Position numbers and translations under genes: made by a program. Below the pieces are notes generated by a model. The model was not told the origin of the DNA. It did not search any database and was given only the letters and a program-made list of their open reading frames with translations. A DNA stretch of 63,626 nucleotides from Candidatus Hydrogenedentota bacterium (GTDB lineage: Bacteria; Hydrogenedentota; Hydrogenedentia; Hydrogenedentales; SLHB01): assembly GCA_020848835.1 (NCBI GenBank), contig JADLHJ010000114.1:1-63626 (forward strand). Reading direction: 5' to 3'. This document shows, piece after piece, positions 24,423 through 33,434 of the stretch (the stretch's first letter is position 1; every line of letters starts with the position of its first letter).

Positions 24423-25844
24423 ATGCGAACGAATCTGAACCGCCGCGACTTCATTAAATCTGCCAGCGCCGCCACGCTAGGCGCATTGGCAGCAGGCGCG
24501 CCACGGCAAGTCTTCGCCGAAGAATTCGGCAAACCTTTCCAAGGCACAGCGGACACGATGATTGTCTTGTGGATGGGCGGCGGTATGGCGAGTACGGAGA
24601 CCTTCGATCCAAAACGCTACACGCCATACGAGAAAGATCTAAATCCCGATCGCGTGCTCAGCACCTTCCCGGCGATCGATACCGCCGTCGATAACATTAA
24701 AATCTCAGAAGGCCTCGAAAAAATCGCGAGCGTTCTCAATCGCGGCACATTGATACGTACTTACAAGGCCGCCGATCTCGGCTTTATTCTCCATTCGCGC
24801 CACCAATATCACTGGCACACTGGCTACGAGCCACCCCTTTCAGTCGCCGCGCCGCACATCGGCGCGATGATTTCGAAGACGCTCGGCCCGCGCAATCCCG
24901 ATATGCCCGCGTTTATCGACATTGGTCAAGGTTTCGATAACGGCGAAGGCGAAGAGTTGAAAGCCTTCCACACCGCCGGCTTCCTTGGCAGCGACTACGG
25001 GCCATTCTTCGTGCCCAACCCGGAAGAAGCGCAGGCCAGCGTGCAACCGCCGAAAGGGATGACGCAGGAACGTTTTCAGGCACGTCACAAAGCCTATAAA
25101 CAACTGATGAAAGAAAGCCCGTTCGGCGATATCGCTAGCGGGTACCAAAAAGAATCGATGCTGCGCTCGATCGAAAATGCGCACCGCCTGCTCACCTCGC
25201 CCGCGGCAAAGGCATTCGACCTCTCGCTCGAACCCAAAGAAATCTACGACAAATACAACACAGGCAAATTCGGCCTCGGCTGTCTGCTGGCGAGGCGCCT
25301 CACCGAATCCGGCGCGCGCTTCATTGAAGTCACGTCCGAGTACATCCCCTTCAAGTATTGGGACACGCACGAAGACGGCCACACGCGCATGGTTGAACTG
25401 AAAAAGATGATTGATGCGCCGGTCACGCAACTCGTGCTCGATCTCGAAGAGCGCGGACTGCTCGATCGCACGCTCATCGTGATCGCCACCGAATTCAGCC
25501 GCGACATGCTCACCGAAGGCAAACCCGGTGCGCCCGTGCAGAACCAAGTCGAAGTGCCGCCCATCATCACCGAGATGAAGCATTACGGCATGCACCGTCA
25601 CTTCACCGATGCCGGCTCCGTTGTGCTCTTCGGCGGCGGTATCAAGAAGGGGTACCTCTACGGCACGACCGCTGACGAACGCCCGTGCAGCACGATCGAC
25701 AAACCGGTCAACACGACAGATCTCCACGCGACGATGTATCACGCAATGGGCATCCCGCCAAACCTCGGCTACACCATCGAAGACCGCCCCTTCTACGTAA
25801 CAAAGGATGCGAAGGGCGTGCCTATTACGGATTTGTTTGCATAA
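24423..25844 (+). CDS. Tat-exported DUF1501 protein
   Basis: A 473-aa protein with a Tat signal: NRRDFIKSASAATLGALAAG followed by an Ala-rich cleavage region. The rest is the DUF1501 alkaline-phosphatase/sulfatase-like fold: MIVLWMGGGMASTETFDP near the N-terminus, and later IVIATEFSRDM and DLHATMYHAMG. DUF1501 proteins are partners of DUF1549/DUF1553 proteins; the reaction is not known. ATG 24423 has GAGGATC upstream. Metal ligands (Asp/His) typical of the fold can be placed roughly but not proven here. Confidence 0.92.
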   Translation: MRTNLNRRDFIKSASAATLGALAAGAPRQVFAEEFGKPFQGTADTMIVLWMGGGMASTETFDPKRYTPYEKDLNPDRVLSTFPAIDTAVDNIKISEGLEKIASVLNRGTLIRTYKAADLGFILHSRHQYHWHTGYEPPLSVAAPHIGAMISKTLGPRNPDMPAFIDIGQGFDNGEGEELKAFHTAGFLGSDYGPFFVPNPEEAQASVQPPKGMTQERFQARHKAYKQLMKESPFGDIASGYQKESMLRSIENAHRLLTSPAAKAFDLSLEPKEIYDKYNTGKFGLGCLLARRLTESGARFIEVTSEYIPFKYWDTHEDGHTRMVELKKMIDAPVTQLVLDLEERGLLDRTLIVIATEFSRDMLTEGKPGAPVQNQVEVPPIITEMKHYGMHRHFTDAGSVVLFGGGIKKGYLYGTTADERPCSTIDKPVNTTDLHATMYHAMGIPPNLGYTIEDRPFYVTKDAKGVPITDLFA

Positions 25845-25856
25845 CGGAGTATTGAA

Positions 25857-26081
25857 ATGACGTACCGCGGTCACATAGAAAACGGCGTAGTGATTCTGGA
25901 CGAACCGTTAAGTCTGCCAGACGGCACAACGGTGTCAGTCGAACCAGTTAGCGCGGAATTGGAAGCGCAATACGCTGCACTTCGTGAAGGGTTATTGCGC
26001 CTGGCGGGCACAATCGATGACATGCCTCCTGACATGTCGGAAAATCTCGACCATTACCTGTATGGGTGTCCAAGGAAATGA
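25857..26081 (+). CDS. AF2212-like antitoxin
   Basis: A 74-aa protein beginning YRGHIENGVVILDEPLSLPDG, the beta-strand pattern of the AF2212/DUF104-like antitoxin family, with an acidic helical C-terminal half. It lies 12 bp after the DUF1501 gene and its stop overlaps the start of the PIN toxin (ATGA), the usual antitoxin-toxin layout. Its job is to bind and inhibit the toxin and perhaps repress the operon. Being in the same transcript as the cytochrome genes is unusual. Confidence 0.85.
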   Translation: MTYRGHIENGVVILDEPLSLPDGTTVSVEPVSAELEAQYAALREGLLRLAGTIDDMPPDMSENLDHYLYGCPRK

Positions 26082-26488
26082 AGGGTTGGTTTGCGGACAC
26101 TTCGTTCTTCGTCGCACTACTTTCCCCAAAAGACAATATACACTCTGTTGCAATGCGACACGTGGGTGAACTGCGTAATCGTCGGTTGGTGACTTCAACT
26201 TGGGTGCTCATGGAATTGGGCAATGCATGTAGCCCACCCCGCCGTAGACATGGCTTCCGCCAGATATTGCACTTCCTGAAAAGCCAGCCTGTTGCAACCA
26301 TCTTCGACGCCAACCCTTTGGACTACGCACGGGGCGTTGATCTGTATCTGGATCGAATGGATAAGAGTTGGTCGCTAACCGACTGTATCTCGTTTGTAAT
26401 AATGTCTGACCATGGCCTGACCGAAGCGCTCACGTCTGACCGTCATTTCGAGCAAGCTGGTTTTACGGCGCTGCTAGCAAGTAATTGA
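26078..26488 (+). CDS. PIN-domain toxin (VapC type)
   Basis: A 136-aa PIN nuclease with all four acidic positions visible: the first Asp in FADTSFFVAL, Glu in LMELGN, Asp in SLTDCISF, and Asp in TSDRHFEQAGF. VapC-type toxins cleave tRNA or rRNA. I chose the ATG at 26078 (4-nt overlap with the antitoxin); GTG 26066 is an alternative. The gene is followed 9 bp later by moeA. Confidence 0.88.
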   Translation: MKGWFADTSFFVALLSPKDNIHSVAMRHVGELRNRRLVTSTWVLMELGNACSPPRRRHGFRQILHFLKSQPVATIFDANPLDYARGVDLYLDRMDKSWSLTDCISFVIMSDHGLTEALTSDRHFEQAGFTALLASN

Positions 26489-26497
26489 TTTGCTGAC

Positions 26498-27697
26498 ATG
26501 TTCTCCATGATCGATCCTGATGTCGCGCTGCAACTCATTCTACAGCACTCTGTAATCAGTCCCCCTATTCATTCCGTAATTTACGATTGCGTCGGGCTTT
26601 GCCTCGCGACAACTGTAGTTTCAGATGTGGATTATCCGCCCTTTGATCGATCGATGATGGACGGCTATGCGGTACGCCTGCTAGACGCAAGAAACACAGT
26701 GAATATCATAGGCGAAGTTGCTGCAGGAGGCTCTGGCGAAAACTCGGTTGATGCAGGTACCGCAATCGAGATCATGACCGGCGCGCCCTGCCCAGAAGGG
26801 GCCGAGGCAGTCGTGCCGAAAGAAGATGTAACGCGCGAAGGCAATCGCGTCACCCTGCCCGCCGAGATCAGGCCCGGCCAAAATATCACGCGGCGCGGCG
26901 CCGAATGCGCAAAAGGCGCAACCGTTCTGAATGCTGGCGATGCAATTACGCCGTTGGCTTTAGCGACAATAGTGACTTTCGGGATCGAACAAGTTTCTGT
27001 CTTTCCGAAACCAACGCTCGCGATCATCACAACCGGCGACGAGCTCGTTGCGCCGCACGAAACGCCCGGCCCATCGCAGATCAGAAACTCAAACGGCCCC
27101 ATGCTCGTCGCGATGGCGCAATCCCTCGGCGTCTCCCCCACACTCGTCACGCACGCGCGCGACACTATGGACGAATTGCGCGCCGCGCTTGCGCAAGCAC
27201 GCACCTGCGACTTCATCATCCTCACCGGCGCAGTCTCCGCGGGAAAATACGACAGCGTGCCAGACGCCTTGCGTGAATTTGGCGCGACGCCCATTTTCCA
27301 CAAAGTTACGCAACGCCCCGGAAAACCGATCTTCTTTGCCACACGCGATCGCCAACTCATTTTCGGCCTGCCGGGGAACCCGCTGTCCTGTCATCTCGGG
27401 TTCCACCGCTACGTTGCGTCAGCCATGCGCAAGTTCATGCATCGCGAACCTTTTCCCGCAGGAGCCACGGGCACGCTCGCAGTTCCTTACGTCATGAAAG
27501 GTCCGCGCACCGTTTTCCAACTCGCGCGCGCCGAAATGCGCGATGGCGCATGGTCCGTCACGCCGCTGCTCGGCAAAGGCTCCGCAGACATCTATGCGGG
27601 CGCCATCGCAAACGCGATGCTTCGCATTGAACCCGGCTCCGGTACCCTGGCCGTAGGAACGCCAATCCAATTCGATTGGCTCCTCGGCGCAATCTAA
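26498..27697 (+). CDS. moeA: Molybdopterin molybdotransferase MoeA
   Basis: Inserts molybdate into adenylated molybdopterin to complete the molybdenum cofactor. The 399-aa protein has the domain order of MoeA: DRSMMDGYAV near residue 52, then TGAPCPEGAEAVV, IITTGDEL near residue 176, ILTGAVSAGKYD (the family usually reads TGGVSVG), the GLPGNPLSC segment and a C-terminal beta-domain. ATG at 26498 or 26507 (MFSMID). No other molybdenum cofactor genes are nearby. Confidence 0.94.
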   Translation: MFSMIDPDVALQLILQHSVISPPIHSVIYDCVGLCLATTVVSDVDYPPFDRSMMDGYAVRLLDARNTVNIIGEVAAGGSGENSVDAGTAIEIMTGAPCPEGAEAVVPKEDVTREGNRVTLPAEIRPGQNITRRGAECAKGATVLNAGDAITPLALATIVTFGIEQVSVFPKPTLAIITTGDELVAPHETPGPSQIRNSNGPMLVAMAQSLGVSPTLVTHARDTMDELRAALAQARTCDFIILTGAVSAGKYDSVPDALREFGATPIFHKVTQRPGKPIFFATRDRQLIFGLPGNPLSCHLGFHRYVASAMRKFMHREPFPAGATGTLAVPYVMKGPRTVFQLARAEMRDGAWSVTPLLGKGSADIYAGAIANAMLRIEPGSGTLAVGTPIQFDWLLGAI

Positions 27698-27710
27698 ACG
27701 TCCATCATCA

Positions 27711-28661
27711 ATGTCCGCTGCACGTCACACACAATGGTCACTGCGCGCCGCTGTCGCCCTGGCGCTCGCATCGATAGGCTGGTCACTCGCACCAATCTTT
27801 ATTCGCATGTGCAGCGCCGAATTCGATCCGGTCACGCAATCTTTCCTGCGCTACGTGAGCGGCAGCGCGCTACTCTCCGCGATTTGCCTGGTCCGCTGGC
27901 GCGACGAATTCCTGCGCGCACTGCGAAGTCCCGGGCAACTTGTCGGTATCTCCGCGCTCAATGTGTTCATGCAATACATCTGGACCGTCGGCTGCTACGG
28001 CACGCCTGCGACGACGGCGCAACTCATCATTAAACTCAGCACCGTCTTTGTCATCGTTCTCGCATACCTGTTGTATCACGAAGAACGCGCGGTCATTCGC
28101 GATCCGCGCTACCTCGGTGGCACCGCCGTGAGCCTTATCGGTCTCGTCTTTGTGCTCATGCAGGATGCGCACTCGCTGATACCCGTGCTCAACACGGCCG
28201 CGTTGCTCCTCATGCTCATGTCAATCTGCTGGGCCATCTACGCCGTGTGGGGCAAGCACCTCGCGTGGAAAATTCATCCGGTGCCGATGTTCGGCGTGTT
28301 AAGTCTCCACACAATGGTGGGCCTTGGAATGCTGACGCTAATACTGGGCAATCACGCACAAACTGCGGCAGCATCAAGCCGGGTAGTTATGATAGCGATG
28401 TTCTCCGGGTTCATATCCATCGGAATTGCGCACCCGGCGTTTCAATACGCGCAACGCGAACTGGGCTCTGCATTTTGCACGTCGGCAAATTTGATCAACC
28501 CGCTCTTTACATTTCTGTTCGCGCTTGCGCTGCTCCCCGGAGAACACATGCAACCGGTGCAGTGGCTTGGCGCGGCACTGCTAATGGCGGGAATGGGGCT
28601 GGTCATGCTCGCGTCCCAGCGGCACCAGACAAAAGACGCGCAAGTACAAGCTACCGAGTAG
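27711..28661 (+). CDS. EamA/DMT-family permease
   Basis: A 316-aa integral membrane protein with about ten hydrophobic segments and the two EamA repeats of the drug/metabolite transporter superfamily (for example SIGWSLAPIFIR early and GAALLMAGMGLVML late). Substrate unknown. It follows moeA after 13 bp and converges on the FGGY kinase gene; the 32-bp gap between the two stops holds no clear terminator. Confidence 0.9.
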   Translation: MSAARHTQWSLRAAVALALASIGWSLAPIFIRMCSAEFDPVTQSFLRYVSGSALLSAICLVRWRDEFLRALRSPGQLVGISALNVFMQYIWTVGCYGTPATTAQLIIKLSTVFVIVLAYLLYHEERAVIRDPRYLGGTAVSLIGLVFVLMQDAHSLIPVLNTAALLLMLMSICWAIYAVWGKHLAWKIHPVPMFGVLSLHTMVGLGMLTLILGNHAQTAAASSRVVMIAMFSGFISIGIAHPAFQYAQRELGSAFCTSANLINPLFTFLFALALLPGEHMQPVQWLGAALLMAGMGLVMLASQRHQTKDAQVQATE

Positions 28662-28693
28662 CGCAGACTACATCACAACGGCCTGCGGCGCGT

Positions 28694-30214
28694 TCAAATC
28701 AACTGGTTTATCGCGCCGTACGCACTTTCAAGTTGAGAGGGAAGCAATGCGAACACTCGATCAAAGCGTTCTTTATAAGCGGCATTACGCTCCATGCTCG
28801 GGGCGATAGGTTCGGTTGAAAAATGTATCTGACGCAAAGCTTCGTCTATAGATTCGTAAACACCGGCGCCAACGCCCGCCAGTAGTGCGACACCAAGCAA
28901 TGTAACTTCTGGATTGGTTGTGATCTCGATCGGAAGGCCTGTAATGTCCGCCTTCAATTGCAGCCACAGCGAATTCTTCTGCCCACCGCCGACCACGCGG
29001 AGTCGTTTTGGCGCGCGGCCAACGGCATTACCAATCGCACCAATTTGTTTGCGCAATTGATAGCACAGACCTTCCAGCGCAGCGCGCACGATCTGCCCGC
29101 GCGAGGTCATCGTTTGCAAGCCGAGGATGGTCCCCAGCGCATGTTTGCTCGCGTCGGGCCCCATGCCACGCATAAACGCAGGCAGCACGTACAAACCATT
29201 CGATGGCGTCTCCGCCTCCGAGAACATCGTTTTGTATACATGTTCATCGGGCACGTCGCGATAAAAATTCGCGCGCACCCATTCCGTGACCGCTCCCGCG
29301 ATCATCAGGCTCTGGCAAATCCACTGCCCGGGCCGCGCGTGACACTCGAAGTCCAGGCCGCTTGCGTGGTGCTCCGGGGTCGGCGCGAAGTGGTCCATCG
29401 TCGCGATCAATATCTCCCAGGTCCCCGTAATGTCGATCCACGTGTCCGCATCGCTTGCGCCGGCGCCCAGCACAGCGACTTCGCAGTCGTGCCCTCCCGT
29501 AACCACTGGCGTGCCGGCCTTCAGTCCGGTTTCGCTCGCGGCCTTTGCCGTCACCGCGCCGATCTGCGTTCCCGCCTCGCTGATGCTTGGCAATATCGCC
29601 GGGTCCACCGCGCAAGCACCCAGCATGCGCGATGACCACGTCCGCTTGCCCATGTCTAGAAGCATTGCAGTCGAAGCAATGGTGCATTCCGTGGAGAATT
29701 CGCCGGACAATTTATGTGCAATGAAATCTTGGACCCAAAGCCAACGATACGCCTTATCGAGCACATCTGGGCGATGCTCTCGAAACCACAAAAACCGGTT
29801 CGCGGTATTGATGTGGTAGTTGTGGTAGCCCGTAATCTGAAACGCTTCCAGGTCGCTGACCCGTAGCGCCATCTTTTCCCGTTGCGGGACCGTGCGTCCA
29901 CAATGCCAGCTTATGAAGGGATACAGCGGCGTGCCGGAATTCTCGAGCGGCAATCCATCGGTCCCGAAACCGGTGCAGGCCACCGCTTGCACCTGGCTGG
30001 CGTCCCCAGCTTTGCTCAAAACTTCTCGAATGCACGTGCACACATTCAACCAAAGTATGTCAGGATTCCAGATCATCCAACCGGGCGAACCATCGGGATC
30101 CGGCTCCGGCGTGTTACGCCTGCTTGCAAGTGCAACCAAGCGTCCGTCAATGCTGAACAGCCCAGCTTTTATGCTCGTCGCACCAACATCAACCCCTAGT
30201 AGCAATTGGTTCAT
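28694..30214 (-). CDS. FGGY-family carbohydrate kinase
   Basis: A 506-aa sugar kinase of the FGGY/actin-like ATPase fold. The N-terminal phosphate loop LGVDVGATSIKAGLFSIDG, the FISWHCGRT segment, GGHDCEVAVLG, ITGTWEIL and the C-terminal VVGGGQKNSLWLQLKADI are visible. The closest named enzymes are L-fuculokinases and related pentose/deoxyhexose kinases; substrate cannot be fixed. ATG 30214 is 26 bp after the GH42-like gene, suggesting that a sugar released by that protein is phosphorylated here. Confidence 0.9.
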   Translation of the reverse strand: MNQLLLGVDVGATSIKAGLFSIDGRLVALASRRNTPEPDPDGSPGWMIWNPDILWLNVCTCIREVLSKAGDASQVQAVACTGFGTDGLPLENSGTPLYPFISWHCGRTVPQREKMALRVSDLEAFQITGYHNYHINTANRFLWFREHRPDVLDKAYRWLWVQDFIAHKLSGEFSTECTIASTAMLLDMGKRTWSSRMLGACAVDPAILPSISEAGTQIGAVTAKAASETGLKAGTPVVTGGHDCEVAVLGAGASDADTWIDITGTWEILIATMDHFAPTPEHHASGLDFECHARPGQWICQSLMIAGAVTEWVRANFYRDVPDEHVYKTMFSEAETPSNGLYVLPAFMRGMGPDASKHALGTILGLQTMTSRGQIVRAALEGLCYQLRKQIGAIGNAVGRAPKRLRVVGGGQKNSLWLQLKADITGLPIEITTNPEVTLLGVALLAGVGAGVYESIDEALRQIHFSTEPIAPSMERNAAYKERFDRVFALLPSQLESAYGAINQLI

Positions 30215-30240
30215 AATCGTTTCAAAGTCGTTCTTTACGG

Positions 30241-32574
30241 TTATTTATTCGCCTGAGACTCGATCTTGGTCTCCTCAATCGGAACTTCCTCCGGCAAGGC
30301 TTCCGGGAGCTCATCGGACACCGCCAGGTTCAGCTTCAGGATGCGCGTATCCCCCAGTTTCATCGGAATCGGAATGTATAATTTATTTAACCACCCAATT
30401 TCCGGCTCCAGCACATCCTCGGCGTCGACTGCCTCGCTAAAGTAGACAGGATGCTCTCCGTCCACAGAGGCGTGAATTGCAAACAAGTTTGGCCCGAAGT
30501 AGGCAATGTCCCGGTGCTCCGTGTTCCCGCGCCGGAATGCCACATAGTTCTCAAGGATTAGCAGAATCTCGCGCAACAGTTCGCCCGAGACGGATGGTTC
30601 GGCAACAAAGATGGATGCCCACCCATCGTCAAAAAACTCCACCGCCACGCTCGCCTTGCCAGATTCCCGGTATTTCGCCAGAACCTTCGATTCGGCGGCG
30701 TTTACATAAAACAGCGGCGCCCACTGCTCCGTCTTGCCAAACTCGTCCCCTTTCTTCATCCAGCGCCCGCCCGTGAGTTGATATGCCGACCCCGCAGCCG
30801 CAGGCTTATCGAACATCTCGACCTGCATGCCCGTCGTTTCGGACACGTTCGCCACATCCGCCTTCTCAGACAGATAACCCGGCGCGTAAAGCCAAATCGC
30901 GGCGGAGCCATTCGCGATCATAATGTTGCGAAGTTGCTGCCGGTCCTCGGCGTGCAAGTGAAAGGCGTTCACAAATAGATACGCCGCCGCAGGGGCCGCA
31001 TGACCGTCCAACACGTCCTGAAGTAGGCAAAATTGCACGGGTGCCCCAACGCGGAGCGCGGCATCACGAGCGCGCAGCAACAACAGCTCGTTTAACTTCG
31101 TGTCGCATCGCTGGTAGAAACGGCTCGCCTCATCGACAACCACCATCAGCGTCGTGCGTTTCTGTGGCGTCGGATACTCGACAAACTCCCCGGTCCGCGG
31201 CGCTTTCTCGCCGTTCCAGGTTGCATCGTAGGCTTCGCGCATGCGATTGAACATTTCCCACATGCGCGGTTCGTAGAGCGCGCCAATGCCCTGGTCGTCT
31301 GCCCAAGCCAGCGCAAGGCCATGTGTCAATACCGACGCATAATTCCGCTTCTGCACGCGCATGACATCCTCAGGCCGCAGGCCCTCAATGCGATCGACCG
31401 CGCCCGTCTGGGAATTGCGCGAAATGCCTGTGCGTGTATCGTCCACGACGATCCACTGCCGCGCGTGGAATGCTGCACTGTTCACAGGCCCCATGAATCC
31501 GCCAGCGCCACCAAGGCCACGATCCTGATACGAAACTGGACTCACGAACCCGTCAATTTCACCGTCGAGCAAAAGACCCAGCGCAAAGTGCCCGCTTGCG
31601 TTAGACGTAAGTTCGAATGTTTGGCCATACGGAACGTATAACTTCAGATAATTCTGCGCAGTCTGGTGTACGTGACCCGCCAAATTCGAGATAAAATCCG
31701 CCGTCGTCTCGGAGACAAACCGCAAATAATCGATCTGGTTTTGTTCCGATGGATACGCAAAGAACACGTTGCTTTGATCGTTGTTGTCTGGAAGCGGCGG
31801 TATCTCCGCCGATTCAAGCGTGATCGTGTCAGTTCCCCACGCCGCGCGCAGGGCTGCATCGTCGGGATACGTCACGCGCAGCCAATCGCGAAACGCCGCC
31901 AGATTAGGTGCCGACCGATCGTAGTCTCCCGTCCGCATCCAGCGATCTTCTTCAAGCCCGCCCAACAAGAATCCGCTCACACGCGCACCACGGCCCGAGT
32001 TCTCGATTTGGCCGATGAGGTCCGACAACGCACCCTTGCACGCCGCGAGCCACTCCTTCGATGCAATCGACGCATATCGCTTCGCGCCTTCTGTACTTGT
32101 CGCAATGGCTTCCGGGTGTGCATCGAGCCAAGCATCCGGCGGGTTCAACGAAATGCCGAGTATGATCGACGCGCCGGGATCTTCCTGTTCAATACGATCC
32201 AGCGGATACAGCGCAGCGTTCACGTCCTGCCCCAACTCCGGCCACGGGAATTGCATCCGCAATATGTGATCGTGAATTCCCGCCGCCGCCGCGAGCTTCA
32301 CTTCCCCGGCCACGGCCTCGACGTCGGAGCCCGGCTGTATCGAACCATAAAAAAACAATGGCGGCGTTGGCTTTGGGCGCTCGACAGGCTCAGGCGCCGG
32401 CGTACCCGGCGCTATGGGCGCAACGGCTGGTTTTGGCTTGGGTGTTTCACCCGGCGGCTCAGGACGCCGCCCCCCGAGAAACGCGCCCAACACTCCCGCG
32501 AGTACCACGATACCAATCGCGAAAGCGATACGCGTGAATATGCCCTGCGAGTCAGACCGTGCGCGACGCGACAT
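30241..32574 (-). CDS. Membrane-anchored GH42-like glycoside hydrolase family protein
   Basis: A 777-aa protein. Residues about 13-33 are a membrane anchor (AFAIGIVVLAGVLGAFLGG), then a Pro/Lys-rich spacer, then a TIM-barrel region with GH42-type features such as ISLNPPDAWLDAHPEAIA and GFLLGGLEEDRW (likely acid/base region). A beta-galactosidase A4-like region follows (residues about 480-640), then C-terminal beta-domains. I chose the ATG at 32574 because the longer frame from 32679 would overlap the prenyl synthase by over 120 nt; with this start the overlap is 23 nt. Substrate unknown. Confidence 0.8.
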   Translation of the reverse strand: MSRRARSDSQGIFTRIAFAIGIVVLAGVLGAFLGGRRPEPPGETPKPKPAVAPIAPGTPAPEPVERPKPTPPLFFYGSIQPGSDVEAVAGEVKLAAAAGIHDHILRMQFPWPELGQDVNAALYPLDRIEQEDPGASIILGISLNPPDAWLDAHPEAIATSTEGAKRYASIASKEWLAACKGALSDLIGQIENSGRGARVSGFLLGGLEEDRWMRTGDYDRSAPNLAAFRDWLRVTYPDDAALRAAWGTDTITLESAEIPPLPDNNDQSNVFFAYPSEQNQIDYLRFVSETTADFISNLAGHVHQTAQNYLKLYVPYGQTFELTSNASGHFALGLLLDGEIDGFVSPVSYQDRGLGGAGGFMGPVNSAAFHARQWIVVDDTRTGISRNSQTGAVDRIEGLRPEDVMRVQKRNYASVLTHGLALAWADDQGIGALYEPRMWEMFNRMREAYDATWNGEKAPRTGEFVEYPTPQKRTTLMVVVDEASRFYQRCDTKLNELLLLRARDAALRVGAPVQFCLLQDVLDGHAAPAAAYLFVNAFHLHAEDRQQLRNIMIANGSAAIWLYAPGYLSEKADVANVSETTGMQVEMFDKPAAAGSAYQLTGGRWMKKGDEFGKTEQWAPLFYVNAAESKVLAKYRESGKASVAVEFFDDGWASIFVAEPSVSGELLREILLILENYVAFRRGNTEHRDIAYFGPNLFAIHASVDGEHPVYFSEAVDAEDVLEPEIGWLNKLYIPIPMKLGDTRILKLNLAVSDELPEALPEEVPIEETKIESQANK

Positions 32575-33421
32575 ATTCCGCCAAACCGCGCAGCGGTACG
32601 CCGCGCTCCCCAAACTGATCCAAAGCTGCAAGCGCGGTATCGGCCAAATTAATGGCCTTTCGCCGCGCGCCGTCTTCACCCGCGAATGTCACGAAAGTCA
32701 CCTTCTGTTCGCCATCGGAATGCAAGTGATGCGCATCGATGATATCGTCCGTAATTTGAAACGCGATGCCCACGTTTGTCGCGTACACTTCCAAGGCTTC
32801 GCACTGTCGTTTGCTTAGCTGCGCGAGCGATGCGGGAATTGCGACTGCCGCGTGAAACAAGACAGCGGCCTTCGTCCGGTAAATGGATTCCAGCGCTTCA
32901 AGCGTATGCGCTTCACGCGCCAAAGTGAGATCGATATGCTGACCTTGAATTAATCCGGCAGTACCGATCGTATTCGAGAGGATTGCCACCACCGACGAAA
33001 CCCCATTGCCATCAAGTCGCACGGAAGCATTCTTGGATAACAGCGCATAGGCATCGCTAATCAGCGCCAACGCAGCGAGAATCGCTGTGGCCTCATCATA
33101 TTTGCGGTGTGTCGCAGGTTGATCTCGGCGCATATCCGAATTGTCCATAGCCGGCAAATCGTCGAGGATCAACGATGCCGCATGTACAAACTCAATCGCG
33201 CACGCGGCGTCCAAAATCTGTTCGGGCTTCAAGCCGCCGATTTCCGCAATCGCCAAAGCTAGCACAGGCCGCAATCTCTTGCCGCCGCTCAACACGGCGT
33301 AGCGCATCGCCGCATGCACGTTGCGCGGCTCCACGTCCTCCGATGGCAGACGCTCCGCCAGCGCCGCATCAACCAGCGCCTTGCGTTCCATAAGATATCC
33401 AGCGAGTTCCGCTGCAACCAT
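32552..33421 (-). CDS. Polyprenyl diphosphate synthase (farnesyl/geranylgeranyl type)
   Basis: Condenses isopentenyl diphosphate with allylic diphosphates. The 289-aa protein shows LSGGKRLRPVLALA, the first Asp-rich motif DDLPAMDNSDMRRDQPATH (D87, D88, D93), GQHIDLTLA, and the second motif TDDIIDAHH. The DDxxxxD spacing is that of bacterial short-chain (C15/C20) synthases. Start ATG 33421 with an AAGGTG site; GTG 33424 is possible. It is 13 bp after the GT2 gene and overlaps the GH42-like gene. Confidence 0.95.
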   Translation of the reverse strand: MVAAELAGYLMERKALVDAALAERLPSEDVEPRNVHAAMRYAVLSGGKRLRPVLALAIAEIGGLKPEQILDAACAIEFVHAASLILDDLPAMDNSDMRRDQPATHRKYDEATAILAALALISDAYALLSKNASVRLDGNGVSSVVAILSNTIGTAGLIQGQHIDLTLAREAHTLEALESIYRTKAAVLFHAAVAIPASLAQLSKRQCEALEVYATNVGIAFQITDDIIDAHHLHSDGEQKVTFVTFAGEDGARRKAINLADTALAALDQFGERGVPLRGLAEYVASRTV

Positions 33422-33434
33422 CACCTTGGTTCCA

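Noticed and set aside
24840..25874. A 344-aa open frame on the - strand opposite the DUF1501 gene
   Set aside because: The + strand encodes a complete Tat-exported DUF1501 protein; the opposing frame has no ribosome site and no domain.
31666..32652. A 328-aa open frame on the + strand opposite the GH42-like gene
   Set aside because: Shadow frame with Arg-rich composition; the - strand gene has GH42-type motifs.
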